DNA of 64,000 bases, from the NCBI RefSeq assembly GCF_000312105.1, contig NZ_HE978638.1, positions 1 through 64,000 on the forward strand. The letters are read 5' to 3'. The number at the start of each line of letters is the position of its first letter. Position 1 is the stretch's first letter. This document shows, in pieces, positions 41,978-50,926 of this stretch. The stretch is from Aeromicrobium massiliense JC14 (lineage in GTDB: Bacteria > Actinomycetota > Actinomycetes > Propionibacteriales > Nocardioidaceae). Both the position numbers and the translations under genes were made by a program. The notes under the pieces are model-generated. The model saw nothing but the letters and a program-made list of their open reading frames with translations. It made no database searches and was not told the DNA's origin.

Positions 41978-44866
41978 ATGTCCCGACCCACCCGTCGTGG
42001 GCTCGCCGGTCTCGCGACCCTCGCGCTGACCGCGACCCTCGTCCCCGCCCTGGCGTCCGGCGCCCAGGCGACGCCGACCGCGACCCCCTCGCCGTCCGCG
42101 TTCCACCGCACCGCGACCTACCCGGTGTTCCAGAACCTGCCCGCCGACGTGCCGGCCAGCAGCGAGACCGTCGCCGAGATCTCCACGGTCTCCGAGGACG
42201 GCCGGACGCTGATCTACACCGACGCCCCGGGCAAGCGCATCGGGTTCCTGGACATCACCGACCCCCAGCGTCCCCGCGGCGAGGGCAGCCTGTCGCTGGC
42301 CCAGCTCGGCGACGCCGACGACCAGCCGACGTCCGTGGCCGTCCACGGCCAGTACGTGCTCGTGGTGGTCGACACCAGCGGGGGCGACTTCGCGAACCCG
42401 TCCGGCCGCCTGGACGTGGTGCGCCTGTCCGACACCAGGCGCGTCGCCAGCATCGACCTGCAGGGCCAGCCCGACTCGATCGCCATCAGCAAGGACGGCG
42501 CCTACGCCGCCATCGCGATCGAGAACCAGCGCGACGAGGACGCCACCCCGGCCGGCGGCGCGAAGGGCGACCTGCCCCAGCTTCCCGCCGGCTTCGTCCA
42601 GGTCGTGAAGCTGGACGGCGCGCCGTCCGCCTGGACCGCCCAGCGCATCGACCTGACGAACGCGGACGGCTCGCCGCTGCCCGCGCTCGTCGCCGCCGGT
42701 CTCGACACCCCGCAGGACCCCGAGCCGGAGTACGTCTCGATCAACGGCGAGAACAAGCTGGCCGTGACGCTGCAGGAGAACAACGGCGTCGTGGTCATCG
42801 ACCTGAAGACGCGCGCGATCGAGCGCGTGTTCAGCGCCGGCACGGTCACCGCGTCCGGCTTCGACACCAAGAAGGACGGCAGGATCTCGCCGACCGACAC
42901 CATCACCGGCGTCGTGCGCGAGCCCGACGCGATCGGCTGGGTCGACGACCGCTACCTGGCCACGGCCAACGAGGGTGACTGGAAGGGCGGATCGCGCGGC
43001 TGGAGCGTCTTCGACTCCACCACCGGCGACGTCGTCTGGGACGCCGGCAGCTCGTTCGCCGACATCGTCATCAGCCTCGGCCTGCACAACGAGGACCGCG
43101 CGGCCAAGAAGGGCCCCGAGCCCGAGGGCCTGACCATCGGCACCTTCGGCGGGAAGCGCTACGCCTTCGTCGGCTCCGAGCGCAGCAACGTCGTCGTCGC
43201 GTACGACATGACCGACCCGCGCAACCCGCGGTACGTCCACGCGCTCCCGACCACGAACGGACCCGAGGGACTGCTCGCGATCGAGTCGCGCGACCTGCTC
43301 GCCGTCTCCAGCGAGACCGACGACGCCGCCACGGGCGTCCGTGCCTCGGTGCAGCTGTTCGAGCACGGCAAGGGCACGGCCACGTTCCCGTCCATCCGCT
43401 CGGCGGACGTCGACGGCAAGCCGGTCGGCTGGACGGCGCTCGGCGCCCTGGCCGCGCACCCGACGGACCCCGGCACGATCTACGCCGCCTCCGACGCGGC
43501 GCTGGACGTCGCCCAGCTCTACACCGTCGACGTGCGTCGCACCCCGGCCGTCATCACCGCCGCCCGTCCGGTCACCGTCGGCGGCGTGCCGGCCAAGCTG
43601 GACGTCGAGGGCATCGCCGCCCGCGCCGACGGCGGGTTCTGGCTCGCCGTCGAGGGCGCGACCGGCCCGGGCAACAAGGTGCTGCGCACCGATGCGAAGG
43701 GCGAGGTGGTCGAGACCGTCGAGCTCCCGGCCGACGTCACGTCGAAGATCGGCAAGTGGGGCCTCGAGGGCGTCACCACCACGAACGACGCGCGCGGCGA
43801 GCACGTGTGGGTCGCCGTGCAGCGTCCGCTGTGGACCGACGGCGCCGCGCCGAACGACGCGTTCGAGGGCGAGAGCACGACGCGCCTGGGCCGCTACGAC
43901 GTCGCCACGAAGCAGTGGCACTGGTACGGCTACGAGCTGCAGACGCCGCGTCGTGACGGGGCCGACTGGATGGGTCTGTCCGAGATCGTCGCCGTCGACG
44001 CCGACACCCTCGCGGTCGTCGAGCGCGACAAGCTCAACGGCCCCAAGGCGCGCGTGAAGCGCATCTACACCGTCGACGTCCCGGCCGGCGACCCGAAGGG
44101 CGTCCCCGTGCTGCCCAAGAAGCTGGCCCACGACGTCCTGCCCGACCTGCAGGCGACGAACGGCTGGACGCAGGAGAAGCTCGAGGGCCTGACGATCGCG
44201 GCCGACGGCCGGGTCTACGCCGTGACCGACAACGACGGGCTCAAGGACGCCACCGGCGAGACGGTGTTCCTGCGCCTCGGTGGGGCCGCGAAGGTCTTCG
44301 CCGACAGCCTGCGCACCTCGACGACGGTCAAGGCCCCGGCCAAGGCGGTCCACGGACAGAAGGTGGCCGTGACGGTCGCGGTGAAGGGCGCCTCGGGCGT
44401 CACCGCGAACGGCACCGTGACGCTCAAGGACGGCACGCGCACGGTCGGCACCGCGGCGGTCCGCAATGGCGTGGCGACGTTCTCCGTCTCCGGCCTGAAG
44501 GTCGGCAGCCGGACGCTCACGGCGTCCTACGCGGGCACCGCCCGCAGCACGTCCAGCGTCGGCACGGCCCGCGTCGTCGTCCAGAAGGCGTCCGCCAGCG
44601 TGGCCGTCAAGCGTTCCGCGTCGTCGGTGAAGCAGGGCCGCTCGGTGCGGCTCACGGTCGCGGTGCGCGGCGTAGGCCACGTCCCGACCGGCGCGGTTCG
44701 GGTCACGGACGGACGCCGGGTGCTCGGCACGGCCGCGCTGCGCGACGGTCGCCTGGTGCTCAAGGTCAAGCCGTCCGGACGCCGCCTGCACACGCTGAAG
44801 GTCACGTACCTCGGCAGCACGCAGACGGCGGGCCGCACCGTGACCGTGAAGGTCCGCGTGCGCTGA
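41978..44866 (+). CDS. secreted phytase/esterase-like beta-propeller protein with Ig-like repeats
   Basis: 962 residues. A signal peptide with a twin-Arg-like start (RPTRRGLAGLATLAL) cuts near residue 31. The large N-terminal part (about 40-780) is a repetitive beta-propeller with SETVAEISTVSEDGRTLIYTD and choice-of-anchor/phytase-like segments such as DVEGIAARADGGFWLAVEG, and it ends near ADSLRTS. Two Ig-like (Big_3) domains (about 790-870 and 880-962) share the pattern TVTLKDGTRTVGTAAVRNG. The family name is esterase-like activity of phytase; a substrate is not known. An AGGAG Shine-Dalgarno precedes the ATG. Confidence 0.82.
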   Translation: MSRPTRRGLAGLATLALTATLVPALASGAQATPTATPSPSAFHRTATYPVFQNLPADVPASSETVAEISTVSEDGRTLIYTDAPGKRIGFLDITDPQRPRGEGSLSLAQLGDADDQPTSVAVHGQYVLVVVDTSGGDFANPSGRLDVVRLSDTRRVASIDLQGQPDSIAISKDGAYAAIAIENQRDEDATPAGGAKGDLPQLPAGFVQVVKLDGAPSAWTAQRIDLTNADGSPLPALVAAGLDTPQDPEPEYVSINGENKLAVTLQENNGVVVIDLKTRAIERVFSAGTVTASGFDTKKDGRISPTDTITGVVREPDAIGWVDDRYLATANEGDWKGGSRGWSVFDSTTGDVVWDAGSSFADIVISLGLHNEDRAAKKGPEPEGLTIGTFGGKRYAFVGSERSNVVVAYDMTDPRNPRYVHALPTTNGPEGLLAIESRDLLAVSSETDDAATGVRASVQLFEHGKGTATFPSIRSADVDGKPVGWTALGALAAHPTDPGTIYAASDAALDVAQLYTVDVRRTPAVITAARPVTVGGVPAKLDVEGIAARADGGFWLAVEGATGPGNKVLRTDAKGEVVETVELPADVTSKIGKWGLEGVTTTNDARGEHVWVAVQRPLWTDGAAPNDAFEGESTTRLGRYDVATKQWHWYGYELQTPRRDGADWMGLSEIVAVDADTLAVVERDKLNGPKARVKRIYTVDVPAGDPKGVPVLPKKLAHDVLPDLQATNGWTQEKLEGLTIAADGRVYAVTDNDGLKDATGETVFLRLGGAAKVFADSLRTSTTVKAPAKAVHGQKVAVTVAVKGASGVTANGTVTLKDGTRTVGTAAVRNGVATFSVSGLKVGSRTLTASYAGTARSTSSVGTARVVVQKASASVAVKRSASSVKQGRSVRLTVAVRGVGHVPTGAVRVTDGRRVLGTAALRDGRLVLKVKPSGRRLHTLKVTYLGSTQTAGRTVTVKVRVR

Positions 44867-44881
44867 GGCTTGCTCGCCTGG

Positions 44882-44911
44882 CGCCCCCTCCCGCTCCGGC
44901 GGGAGGGGGCG
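44882..44911 (+). terminator. hairpin terminator after the phytase-like gene
   Basis: A perfect 13-base stem CGCCCCCTCCCGC/GCGGGAGGGGGCG with TCCG loop, 15 bases after the stop codon. Confidence 0.85.
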
Positions 44912-44940
44912 TCGTCGTGCTGAGGGCATGGCGCGCTCAT

Positions 44941-44954
44941 TGAGCTTGTCGAAG
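44941..44954 (+). repeat. TGAGCnTGTCGAAG dispersed repeat, copy 1
   Basis: TGAGCTTGTCGAAG, followed by GGG. First of seven copies in the window; lies upstream of the HNH gene. Confidence 0.75.
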
Positions 44955-45043
44955 GGGCCCGGGTGCTCGGTCGCCCGAGGGGCTGATTACGGAGCTGGGT
45001 GCTCAGATCGGTCGGCTCGTCGGCGTGCCCGGGCCCCGCTCGC

Positions 45044-45057
45044 TGAGCTTGTCGAAG
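45044..45057 (+). repeat. TGAGCnTGTCGAAG dispersed repeat, copy 2
   Basis: TGAGCTTGTCGAAG flanked by CTCGCT (45039-45044) and AGCGAG (45056-45061), which can pair as a small hairpin. It is 92 bases before the HNH start. Confidence 0.75.
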
Positions 45058-45113
45058 CGAGAAAATGCCTGCAATTCTGGGATTTAGCCGTCGTCCCTGT
45101 CACCCCGTCGAGG

Positions 45114-45119
45114 TAGACT
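45114..45119 (+). promoter_or_regulatory. -10 box of the DUF222-HNH gene
   Basis: TAGACT, adjoining the SOS box at 45119-45134; the mRNA leader would be about 25 bases. Confidence 0.5.
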
Positions 45120-45134
45120 AGAACAAACGTTCGA
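45119..45134 (+). promoter_or_regulatory. LexA-binding SOS box
   Basis: TAGAACAAACGTTCGA matches the actinobacterial SOS consensus TCGAAC-N4-GTTCGA at 11 of 12 defined bases. It starts on the last base of the -10 box, where LexA binding would block transcription of the HNH gene 15 bases downstream. Confidence 0.75.
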
Positions 45135-45148
45135 CACGGGGGTTCGGG

Positions 45149-46459
45149 ATGATCGGCACGACAGTGACGGCACTGCTGGAGGAGTCCAGCACGCTCGAGC
45201 CGTGGCGCCTGACGGGCGACCAGATCCGTTCCGAGCTGCGAGCCGCGGCCGAGGCAGTCGCCGGGCTCCAGGCCCTCACCGTGAAGCTGACGACTGCCGC
45301 TGAAGACCTCGGCCTCCCGCGCGAGGACGGCTGCACCTCGCCCACCGTCTGGCTGGCCAGCACCACCAACGTCTCGAAGCGCGAGGCCTCGAAGCTGGTC
45401 TCGCTCACGCGGCTCGACCCGACGCGCGGTGCCGTCACCCGCGAGCGGTGGGCGTCCGGCCGGCTCACGACCGAGCAGGCGCACATCATCCTGAAGGCCC
45501 TCGACGCCCTGCCCGACTGGTTCGTGGACGAGCAGCACGACGACGCCGAGGCCACCCTCCTGCATCATGCGCGCGAGTTCGGCGCGGACGACCTGCGCCG
45601 CCTGGCCAACCGCATCGTCGAGGTCGTCGACCCGGACAGTGCGGACGAGATCATCGGTGCTCAGCTCGAGCGGCAGGAGAAACAGGCGTGGGACGAGACC
45701 CACCTGTCGATCACCCGCATGGGCCAGGGACGGTCGAGCATCCGAGGCGTTCTCCCGGACGTGCAGGCCGACATGCTCAAGACCGTGCTGGAGGGTCTGG
45801 CCTCACCGCGCCGTGACGGCGCGATCTTCCGGGACGTCGACGGCGACCACTCCGATGCCGAGATCGGGCGCCTCGACCACTCCCGTCGCATGGGCTTGGC
45901 CCTGTGCGAGCTGGTCGAGCACCTCCCGCAGGAGGCGTTCCCGCAGGCCGGCGGTGTCGCCGCGACCGTCACGGTGAACATCGACCTCGACGACCTCCGC
46001 GACCGCGTCTCGCGGGCGACCCTGTCGAGCGGCTGTGACCTCAGTGCTTCCCAGGCGCGACGGCTCGCCTGCAACGCCAACCTGCTGCCCCTCGTGCTCG
46101 ACGGAGAGTCCCGCGTCCTCGACGCTGGCACCGAGAAGCGCCTCCACGACCGCTACCAGCGCGCCGTCCTCGCGAAACGGGACAAGGGGTGCTCCTGGAA
46201 AGGATGCGACCGGCCACCCGGTTGGTGCGAGGCCCACCACCTCCGACCCTGGAGCCAGGGTGGTGAGACCTCGATCGACAACGGCGCCCTGTTCTGCTTC
46301 TTCCACCACCACCTGCTCCACGACTCCGACTGGTCAGCCCGCCTTAGTCAGGACGGCGTCGTCGAAGTCATCCCACCACCACGGATCGACCCACAGCAGC
46401 GACCACTGAGACACGCCCGCCACGTCAAGCACCGACCACGAGTCCTCGAACCCGTGTGA
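45149..46459 (+). CDS. DUF222 domain HNH endonuclease (13E12 repeat family)
   Basis: 436 residues. The N-terminal DUF222 domain (about residues 20-320, helical, with SKREASKLVSL and LTTEQAHIILKAL) precedes a C-terminal HNH nuclease domain. Zinc and active-site residues are visible: C-x4-C-x6-C pattern GCSWKGCDRPPGWCEAHHL, then LRPWSQGGETSIDNGALFCFFHHHLLHD. This family is multicopy in actinobacteria and includes the mycobacterial REP13E12 proteins. An SOS box controls it and five copies of a palindromic repeat surround it. The start has a GGGTTCGGG leader with only a weak Shine-Dalgarno. It is probably a DNA-damage-inducible nuclease; target unknown. Confidence 0.88.
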   Translation: MIGTTVTALLEESSTLEPWRLTGDQIRSELRAAAEAVAGLQALTVKLTTAAEDLGLPREDGCTSPTVWLASTTNVSKREASKLVSLTRLDPTRGAVTRERWASGRLTTEQAHIILKALDALPDWFVDEQHDDAEATLLHHAREFGADDLRRLANRIVEVVDPDSADEIIGAQLERQEKQAWDETHLSITRMGQGRSSIRGVLPDVQADMLKTVLEGLASPRRDGAIFRDVDGDHSDAEIGRLDHSRRMGLALCELVEHLPQEAFPQAGGVAATVTVNIDLDDLRDRVSRATLSSGCDLSASQARRLACNANLLPLVLDGESRVLDAGTEKRLHDRYQRAVLAKRDKGCSWKGCDRPPGWCEAHHLRPWSQGGETSIDNGALFCFFHHHLLHDSDWSARLSQDGVVEVIPPPRIDPQQRPLRHARHVKHRPRVLEPV

Positions 46460-46493
46460 CCGCCGCCGCCGAGCCGAGCCGATCACCGCGGCC

Positions 46494-46526
46494 TGAGCCT
46501 GTCGAAGGCTCCTTTCGACAAGCTCA
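46494..46526. repeat. TGAGCnTGTCGAAG dispersed repeat, copies 3 and 4 as an inverted pair
   Basis: TGAGCCTGTCGAAG (46494-46507, plus) and TGAGCTTGTCGAAA (46513-46526, minus) face each other with 5 bases between them, giving a hairpin-forming palindrome 34 bases after the HNH stop. Confidence 0.8.
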
Positions 46527-46560
46527 AGGAGCGCGCACGCTGCCGACCAGGCCCGCGGCC

Positions 46561-46574
46561 TGAGCCTGTCGAAG
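46561..46574 (+). repeat. TGAGCnTGTCGAAG dispersed repeat, copy 5
   Basis: TGAGCCTGTCGAAG; its end runs into GGAGGA, which serves as the Shine-Dalgarno of the gene at 46588. Confidence 0.75.
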
Positions 46575-46587
46575 GGAGGATGGCCCC

Positions 46588-47373
46588 GTGGACGACGCCG
46601 CCCTGCTGAGGGCCTATGACGAGCAGCTGCGCACCGACGCCGAGACGCCGAGCGCCGTGTCCGTCGAGCGGCTCGGGCCGCTGCGGCTCGTGACGTTCCG
46701 CGGCGGTCGCGGCTTCGTCACCTACCGCGACCTGGGCGGGGCCGACGCCGACGGCGTCCGCCGCCTCGTCGCCGACTCGCTCGGCAGCTTCATGAGCGAC
46801 CCCACCATCACCCGGCTCGAGTGGAAGACCCGCGGCCACGACCACGCGCCGGGGCTGCACGAGGCGCTGACCGCGCACGGCCTCATCGCGGGGGAGCCGG
46901 AGTCGATCATGGTCGGGGCGCTCAGCGGCCTCGTCGTCGACGTCCCGCTGCCCGACGGGGTGACGCTGCGCCGGGTCACCGCCGAGGCGGACGTCCGCGC
47001 GATGAGCGCCATGCAGGACGAGGCGTTCGGCGAGCCCGTCTCCGAACGGGAGGCCGACGCGCTGCTCCACCGGCTCTCGCTCGACGACGGCATGGAGCTC
47101 TGGGTCGCCGAGGCCGACGGGACGATCGTCAGCGCCGGACGCCTCGAGCCGGTCGCCGGCAGCGACTTCGTCGGCATCTGGGGCGGGGCGACGCTGCCCG
47201 CGTGGCGCGGCCGTGGCATCTACCGGGCGCTCACCGCCGCCCGCGCCCGCTCGGCCCTCGCCGGTGGCTGGACGCTCGCGCACAGCGACTCGACCGAGTA
47301 CTCGCGTCCGATCCTCGAGCGAGCCGGACTGCGCAAGGTGTCGACCACGACGCCCTACGAGTGGCGCCGCTGA
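46588..47373 (+). CDS. GNAT family N-acetyltransferase
   Basis: 261 residues. The C-terminal half is the GNAT fold with the acetyl-CoA loop in LPAWRGRGIYRALTAARARSA (R-G-x-G) and the preceding strand DFVGIWGGATL. The N-terminal half (about residues 1-120) is a second, degenerate GNAT-like or helical domain, as in two-domain family members. The substrate is unknown. The GTG is preceded by GGGAGGA seven bases upstream, most of it contributed by the dispersed repeat. Confidence 0.82.
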   Translation: MDDAALLRAYDEQLRTDAETPSAVSVERLGPLRLVTFRGGRGFVTYRDLGGADADGVRRLVADSLGSFMSDPTITRLEWKTRGHDHAPGLHEALTAHGLIAGEPESIMVGALSGLVVDVPLPDGVTLRRVTAEADVRAMSAMQDEAFGEPVSEREADALLHRLSLDDGMELWVAEADGTIVSAGRLEPVAGSDFVGIWGGATLPAWRGRGIYRALTAARARSALAGGWTLAHSDSTEYSRPILERAGLRKVSTTTPYEWRR

Positions 47374-47380
47374 GTCACGC

Positions 47381-47674
47381 CTAGGGAGCGGTGGTGAGCC
47401 TGGAGGGAGCGGGGGTGGGCTGGCCGACGACGCTCGACTGCTCGTGCTCGACCAGCGCGAGGCGCGTGCCCAGCGTCGCCGCCGCGACGACGAGGCTCAG
47501 CACGCCGGCCGTGAGCAGGATGGCGGCGCCGAGCAGGTAGCCGCCATCCACCACCTCGAGGGCCTCCACGGCGTCGCCGAGCACGAAGCCGCCAATGACG
47601 AGCAGGAACGCCGCGAGGACCGTGAAGCCCCAGACGGTGGGGGAGCGGTACGGATTCGGCGACGGCGAGCTCAT
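47381..47674 (-). CDS. small two-helix membrane protein
   Basis: 97 residues with TM helices at about 14-34 and 44-70 and a polar C-terminal tail ending in Thr/Pro-rich sequence. General layout is similar to the protein at 41549. No family recognised. Confidence 0.7.
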   Translation of the reverse strand: MSSPSPNPYRSPTVWGFTVLAAFLLVIGGFVLGDAVEALEVVDGGYLLGAAILLTAGVLSLVVAAATLGTRLALVEHEQSSVVGQPTPAPSRLTTAP

Positions 47675-47681
47675 GCCGCGA

Positions 47682-47687
47682 ACGCTA
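47682..47687 (-). promoter_or_regulatory. -10 box, leaderless promoter
   Basis: TAGCGT on the minus strand ends 7 bases before the ATG at 47674. Confidence 0.5.
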
Positions 47688-47710
47688 GCGGCTGAGCCAC
47701 GAACCCGGAG

Positions 47711-49012
47711 CTAGAACCAGTGGTCGAGGTACGGCGCGCGGGCCGTCGCCAGGAGCGGGTCCAGCACGCTCACGTCTCCGTCGACCCGGCCGGACGCCTG
47801 CAGCATCCGCGCCCGGACACCGCCGAGGTGCAGCGCCGCGAGGGCGTCGATCCCCAGCCGGACGTCGGCCGGCTCGTCGGTGGCCGTGACTTGACCGGCC
47901 CCGGACGCGTCCGCCTCGAGCGCGAAACGGCCGCCGGCGATGCCCATCGGGTCGTCGACCTCCAGCACCACGCGGCCGGACGCCTCGTACGTGCGGGCCT
48001 CCAGCGCGGAAGGCACGTCGAGGATGCGCGTCCAGAGGTGGTCGAACGTGGTCGTGCGGATCGCGCGCCGGTCGTCGACCATCCAACCCAGCGGCTCGTC
48101 CACCGGACGCAGGTGCGCCGTGACCCGGGAGACGAGGTCCATCTCCAGCAGCGCGCTCCAGATCGCGGCGTACGCCTCGTCGGTGGCGGCGACCAGGTGG
48201 TGCAGCACCACGGTCGAGCGCGCCATGTCGGTGTCGTCCTCGACCAGGCGGTAGACCGCGAAGCCCTGGGGCGTGCCGTCGGCGTCGTCGTGGCGCAGGT
48301 GCCGCCAGGCGGACGTGTGCTTGTCGCCGGCGACCTCGCCGAGCGTGCCCAGCATGCGGCGCAGGAACACCTCGCCCATGACGATGTTGCCCGGCGTCGC
48401 CCGTCGCACGCGGTCGATCACCCGCTCGGCACCGGCCCGCAGCGTCGCGGGCTCGACGAGGTGGGTGCGACCCGTCGGTGTCGGCCCCGTCCAGCGGGCG
48501 CGCCGCGTGTCGACCTCCAGGTCGGCAGCCATCGCCGACGGCGCGAAGCCGAACCGGCCGTAGATCGTCGCCTCGGAGACGGTCAGCATGGCCAACGACA
48601 GCCCGGCGGCCGCGGCGGTGCGCAGCTCCGAGCCGAGCAGGTGGCGGGCGATGCCGCGGCGGCGGTGAGTCGGTGCGACGGTGACGCCGCTGATCGCCCA
48701 GGCCGGGACTGCCGCGCCGCCGGGCACCGTCAGGTCCGAGACCCAGCTCTCGATCGTCCCCACCGGCGTCGCGGGCTCGGCGGCGGTCTCGTCCCACACG
48801 CCGACGTGCCGGTGGTGACCGCGCAGCTCGTGCCGCGCGCCGAGGGCGTCGGACGAGCCGCGGACGTCCAGGAACCCGCGCCGCACGGCCTGCGCCCAGG
48901 CGTCGAGGCCGGCGCGGTCGGACTCGTCGACCACCGCGAGCCGCAGCCCGTTCGCGGCGAGGTCGTCGCGCGAGGCGGCGTCGACCGGCTGGGCGGCGGC
49001 GTCGACGCTCAT
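47711..49012 (-). CDS. eis: Eis-like GNAT acetyltransferase
   Basis: 433 residues with the three-part Eis architecture: N-terminal GNAT domain with GVTVAPTHRRRGIARHLL (acetyl-CoA loop), a second degenerate GNAT region, and a C-terminal sterol-carrier-like domain ending HWF with the terminal carboxylate family pattern. Eis of mycobacteria acetylates aminoglycosides and lysines at multiple amines. ATG 49012 overlaps the pncA stop (ATGA), placing it as the third gene of the NAD-salvage operon, which is unusual for eis. Confidence 0.88.
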   Translation of the reverse strand: MSVDAAAQPVDAASRDDLAANGLRLAVVDESDRAGLDAWAQAVRRGFLDVRGSSDALGARHELRGHHRHVGVWDETAAEPATPVGTIESWVSDLTVPGGAAVPAWAISGVTVAPTHRRRGIARHLLGSELRTAAAAGLSLAMLTVSEATIYGRFGFAPSAMAADLEVDTRRARWTGPTPTGRTHLVEPATLRAGAERVIDRVRRATPGNIVMGEVFLRRMLGTLGEVAGDKHTSAWRHLRHDDADGTPQGFAVYRLVEDDTDMARSTVVLHHLVAATDEAYAAIWSALLEMDLVSRVTAHLRPVDEPLGWMVDDRRAIRTTTFDHLWTRILDVPSALEARTYEASGRVVLEVDDPMGIAGGRFALEADASGAGQVTATDEPADVRLGIDALAALHLGGVRARMLQASGRVDGDVSVLDPLLATARAPYLDHWF

Positions 49013-49557
49013 GCGACCACGACGCCCGCGGACGTCCACTCGTCGCGCACGCGGTCCAGGTTCGCCGGGGTGACCGCGGCGGTCAGCCCCTCCAGGACGC
49101 GCACGCTGAAGCCCTCGCTCGCCGCGTCGAGCACGGTGGCCCGGACGCAGTGGTCGGTGGCGATGCCGCACACGTCGACCTCGGTCACGTCGTGCTCGCG
49201 CAGCCACGCGGCCAGGCCGGTGCCGGACGCGAGACCCTCGAAGCCGGAGTAGGCGGCCTCGTACTCGCCCTTGTCGAAGATCGCCTCGAACAGGTCGTCG
49301 GTCAGCGGCGCCTCGAGCTCGGCCCCCGGGGTGCCGACGACGCAGTGCGGCGGCCAGGAGTCGACGAAGTCGGGGGTGTCGCTGAAGTGCGGCCCGGGGT
49401 CGACGTGGTGGTCGCGAGTGGCGACGACGTGGTCGTACCCGTGGTCGGACGCGAGCAGCGCACGGACGTCCTCGGCCACCCGGTGGCCGCCGGCGACGGC
49501 CAGCGAGCCGCCCTCGCAGAAGTCGACCTGCACGTCGACGACGACCAGTGCCCTCAT
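49009..49557 (-). CDS. pncA: nicotinamidase
   Basis: 182 residues. Nicotinamidase/pyrazinamidase that converts nicotinamide to nicotinate. The triad is Asp8, Lys96, Cys137 (TDHCV), and the metal ligands are Asp49, His51, His57, His71: numbering is almost identical to M. tuberculosis PncA. Starts ATG 49557 overlapping the pncB stop by 4 bases, and so feeds nicotinate directly to PncB. Presumably confers pyrazinamide activation in principle, as for the family. Confidence 0.92.
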   Translation of the reverse strand: MRALVVVDVQVDFCEGGSLAVAGGHRVAEDVRALLASDHGYDHVVATRDHHVDPGPHFSDTPDFVDSWPPHCVVGTPGAELEAPLTDDLFEAIFDKGEYEAAYSGFEGLASGTGLAAWLREHDVTEVDVCGIATDHCVRATVLDAASEGFSVRVLEGLTAAVTPANLDRVRDEWTSAGVVVA

Positions 49558-50846
49558 CGCGTGCCCTCGTAGACGGTGGGCAGGACGGGCTCGCCGCGTG
49601 ACAGCTGGCACGCCGACGGCGGCAGCTCGGCCAGCGAGTCGTCGAGCCGCTTGCGGGCGTCGTCGAGCGTGGAGTGGTCGACCCGCTCGCCGCCCTGCAC
49701 GAGCGGGACGAGCAGCGAGCGGTCGTCGCCGTCGTCCTGCGGGGCGACGTCGACGCCGATGACCTCGTGGGTGGCGACGCCGCGGTCGTCACGGCGGCGC
49801 AGCGCCTGCTTGCGGCCGCCGGTGGACGCCTTGTCCTTGGACTTCTTGGCGACGGGCACCATCCGTCCGTCGGGGCCCTCGCGGGAGACGAGCTTGTAGA
49901 CGAAGCCGGACGTCGGCGCGCCCGAGCCGGTGACCAGCGCGGTGCCGACGCCGTAGCCGTCGACCGGTGCCTGGGCGAGGGCGGCGATCGCGAACTCGTC
50001 CAGGTCGCTGGTGACGATGATGCGGGTGTCGGTGGCGCCCAGGGAGTCCAGCTGCTGGCGCACCTCGGCGGCGAGCGAGACCAGGTCGCCGGAGTCTAGG
50101 CGCACGGCGCCCAGGCCGGTGCCGGCGACGTCGACGGCGGTGCGGACGGCCTCGGCGACGTCGTAGGTGTCGACGAGCACCGTCGTGCCGCGGCCCAGCG
50201 ACTCCACCTGGCCGACGAACGCGTCGCGCTCGGAGTCGTGCAGCAGCGTGAAGGAGTGGGCGCTCGTGCCGGTGGTCGGCACGCCCCACGTGCGTCCGGC
50301 CTCGAGGTTGGAGGTGGCGCCGAACCCGGCCACGTAGGCGGCGCGGGCGGCCGCGACCGCCGACCACTCGTGGGTGCGGCGCGAGCCCATCTCGATGAGC
50401 GGGCGTCCGGCCGCGGACGTGCGCATGCGCGCGGCCGCCGAGGCGATGGCCGAGTCGTGGTTGTAGATGCTCAGCAGCACCGTCTCGAGCAGCACGGCCT
50501 CGGCGAACGAGCCCTCGACGACGACCACGGGGGAGCCGGGGAAGTAGACCTCGCCCTCGGGGTAGCCCCACACGTCGCCGGTGAAGCGGAAGTCGGCGAG
50601 CCAGTCGAGCGTCGGGGTGTCGACGACGTCGTGGGCGCGCAGGAACTCCAGGTCGTCCTCGTCGAAGCGGAAGCGCTCGATCGCGTCCAGCGCGCGGCCG
50701 ACGCCGGCGACGACGCCGTAGCGGCGCCCGTCCGGCAGGCGGCGGGCGAACAGCTCGAAGACGGACGCGCGTCCGGCCGTGCCGTCGCGCAGGCTCGCCT
50801 GGAGCATCGTGAGCTCGTAGTGGTCGGTCAGCAGCCCTGTGGTCAC
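49554..50846 (-). CDS. pncB: nicotinate phosphoribosyltransferase
   Basis: 430 residues. It makes nicotinate mononucleotide from nicotinate and PRPP. Motifs: [13 protein letters not shown] at the N-terminus, [12 protein letters not shown] (substrate pocket with the conserved His), and VRLDSGDL for the phosphoribosyl site. The GTG start has TAGCCT ending 6 bases upstream. It is the first gene of pncB-pncA-eis and is divergent from clpS, the same order as pncB1/clpS in mycobacteria. Confidence 0.95.
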   Translation of the reverse strand: MTTGLLTDHYELTMLQASLRDGTAGRASVFELFARRLPDGRRYGVVAGVGRALDAIERFRFDEDDLEFLRAHDVVDTPTLDWLADFRFTGDVWGYPEGEVYFPGSPVVVVEGSFAEAVLLETVLLSIYNHDSAIASAAARMRTSAAGRPLIEMGSRRTHEWSAVAAARAAYVAGFGATSNLEAGRTWGVPTTGTSAHSFTLLHDSERDAFVGQVESLGRGTTVLVDTYDVAEAVRTAVDVAGTGLGAVRLDSGDLVSLAAEVRQQLDSLGATDTRIIVTSDLDEFAIAALAQAPVDGYGVGTALVTGSGAPTSGFVYKLVSREGPDGRMVPVAKKSKDKASTGGRKQALRRRDDRGVATHEVIGVDVAPQDDGDDRSLLVPLVQGGERVDHSTLDDARKRLDDSLAELPPSACQLSRGEPVLPTVYEGTR

Positions 50847-50852
50847 CGGGCC

Positions 50853-50858
50853 AGGCTA
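50853..50858 (-). promoter_or_regulatory. -10 box, leaderless promoter of pncB
   Basis: TAGCCT on the minus strand ends 6 bases before the GTG at 50846. Confidence 0.55.
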
Positions 50859-50913
50859 GTGCGGGACCCGCACACGTGCGCCTTGCGGCGTTGGGCGGCG
50901 GGACGGCGTCCGC

Positions 50914-50919
50914 CACAAT
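50914..50919 (+). promoter_or_regulatory. -10 box, leaderless promoter of clpS
   Basis: CACAAT ends 7 bases before the GTG at 50927. Confidence 0.45.
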
Positions 50920-50926
50920 GGACGGC

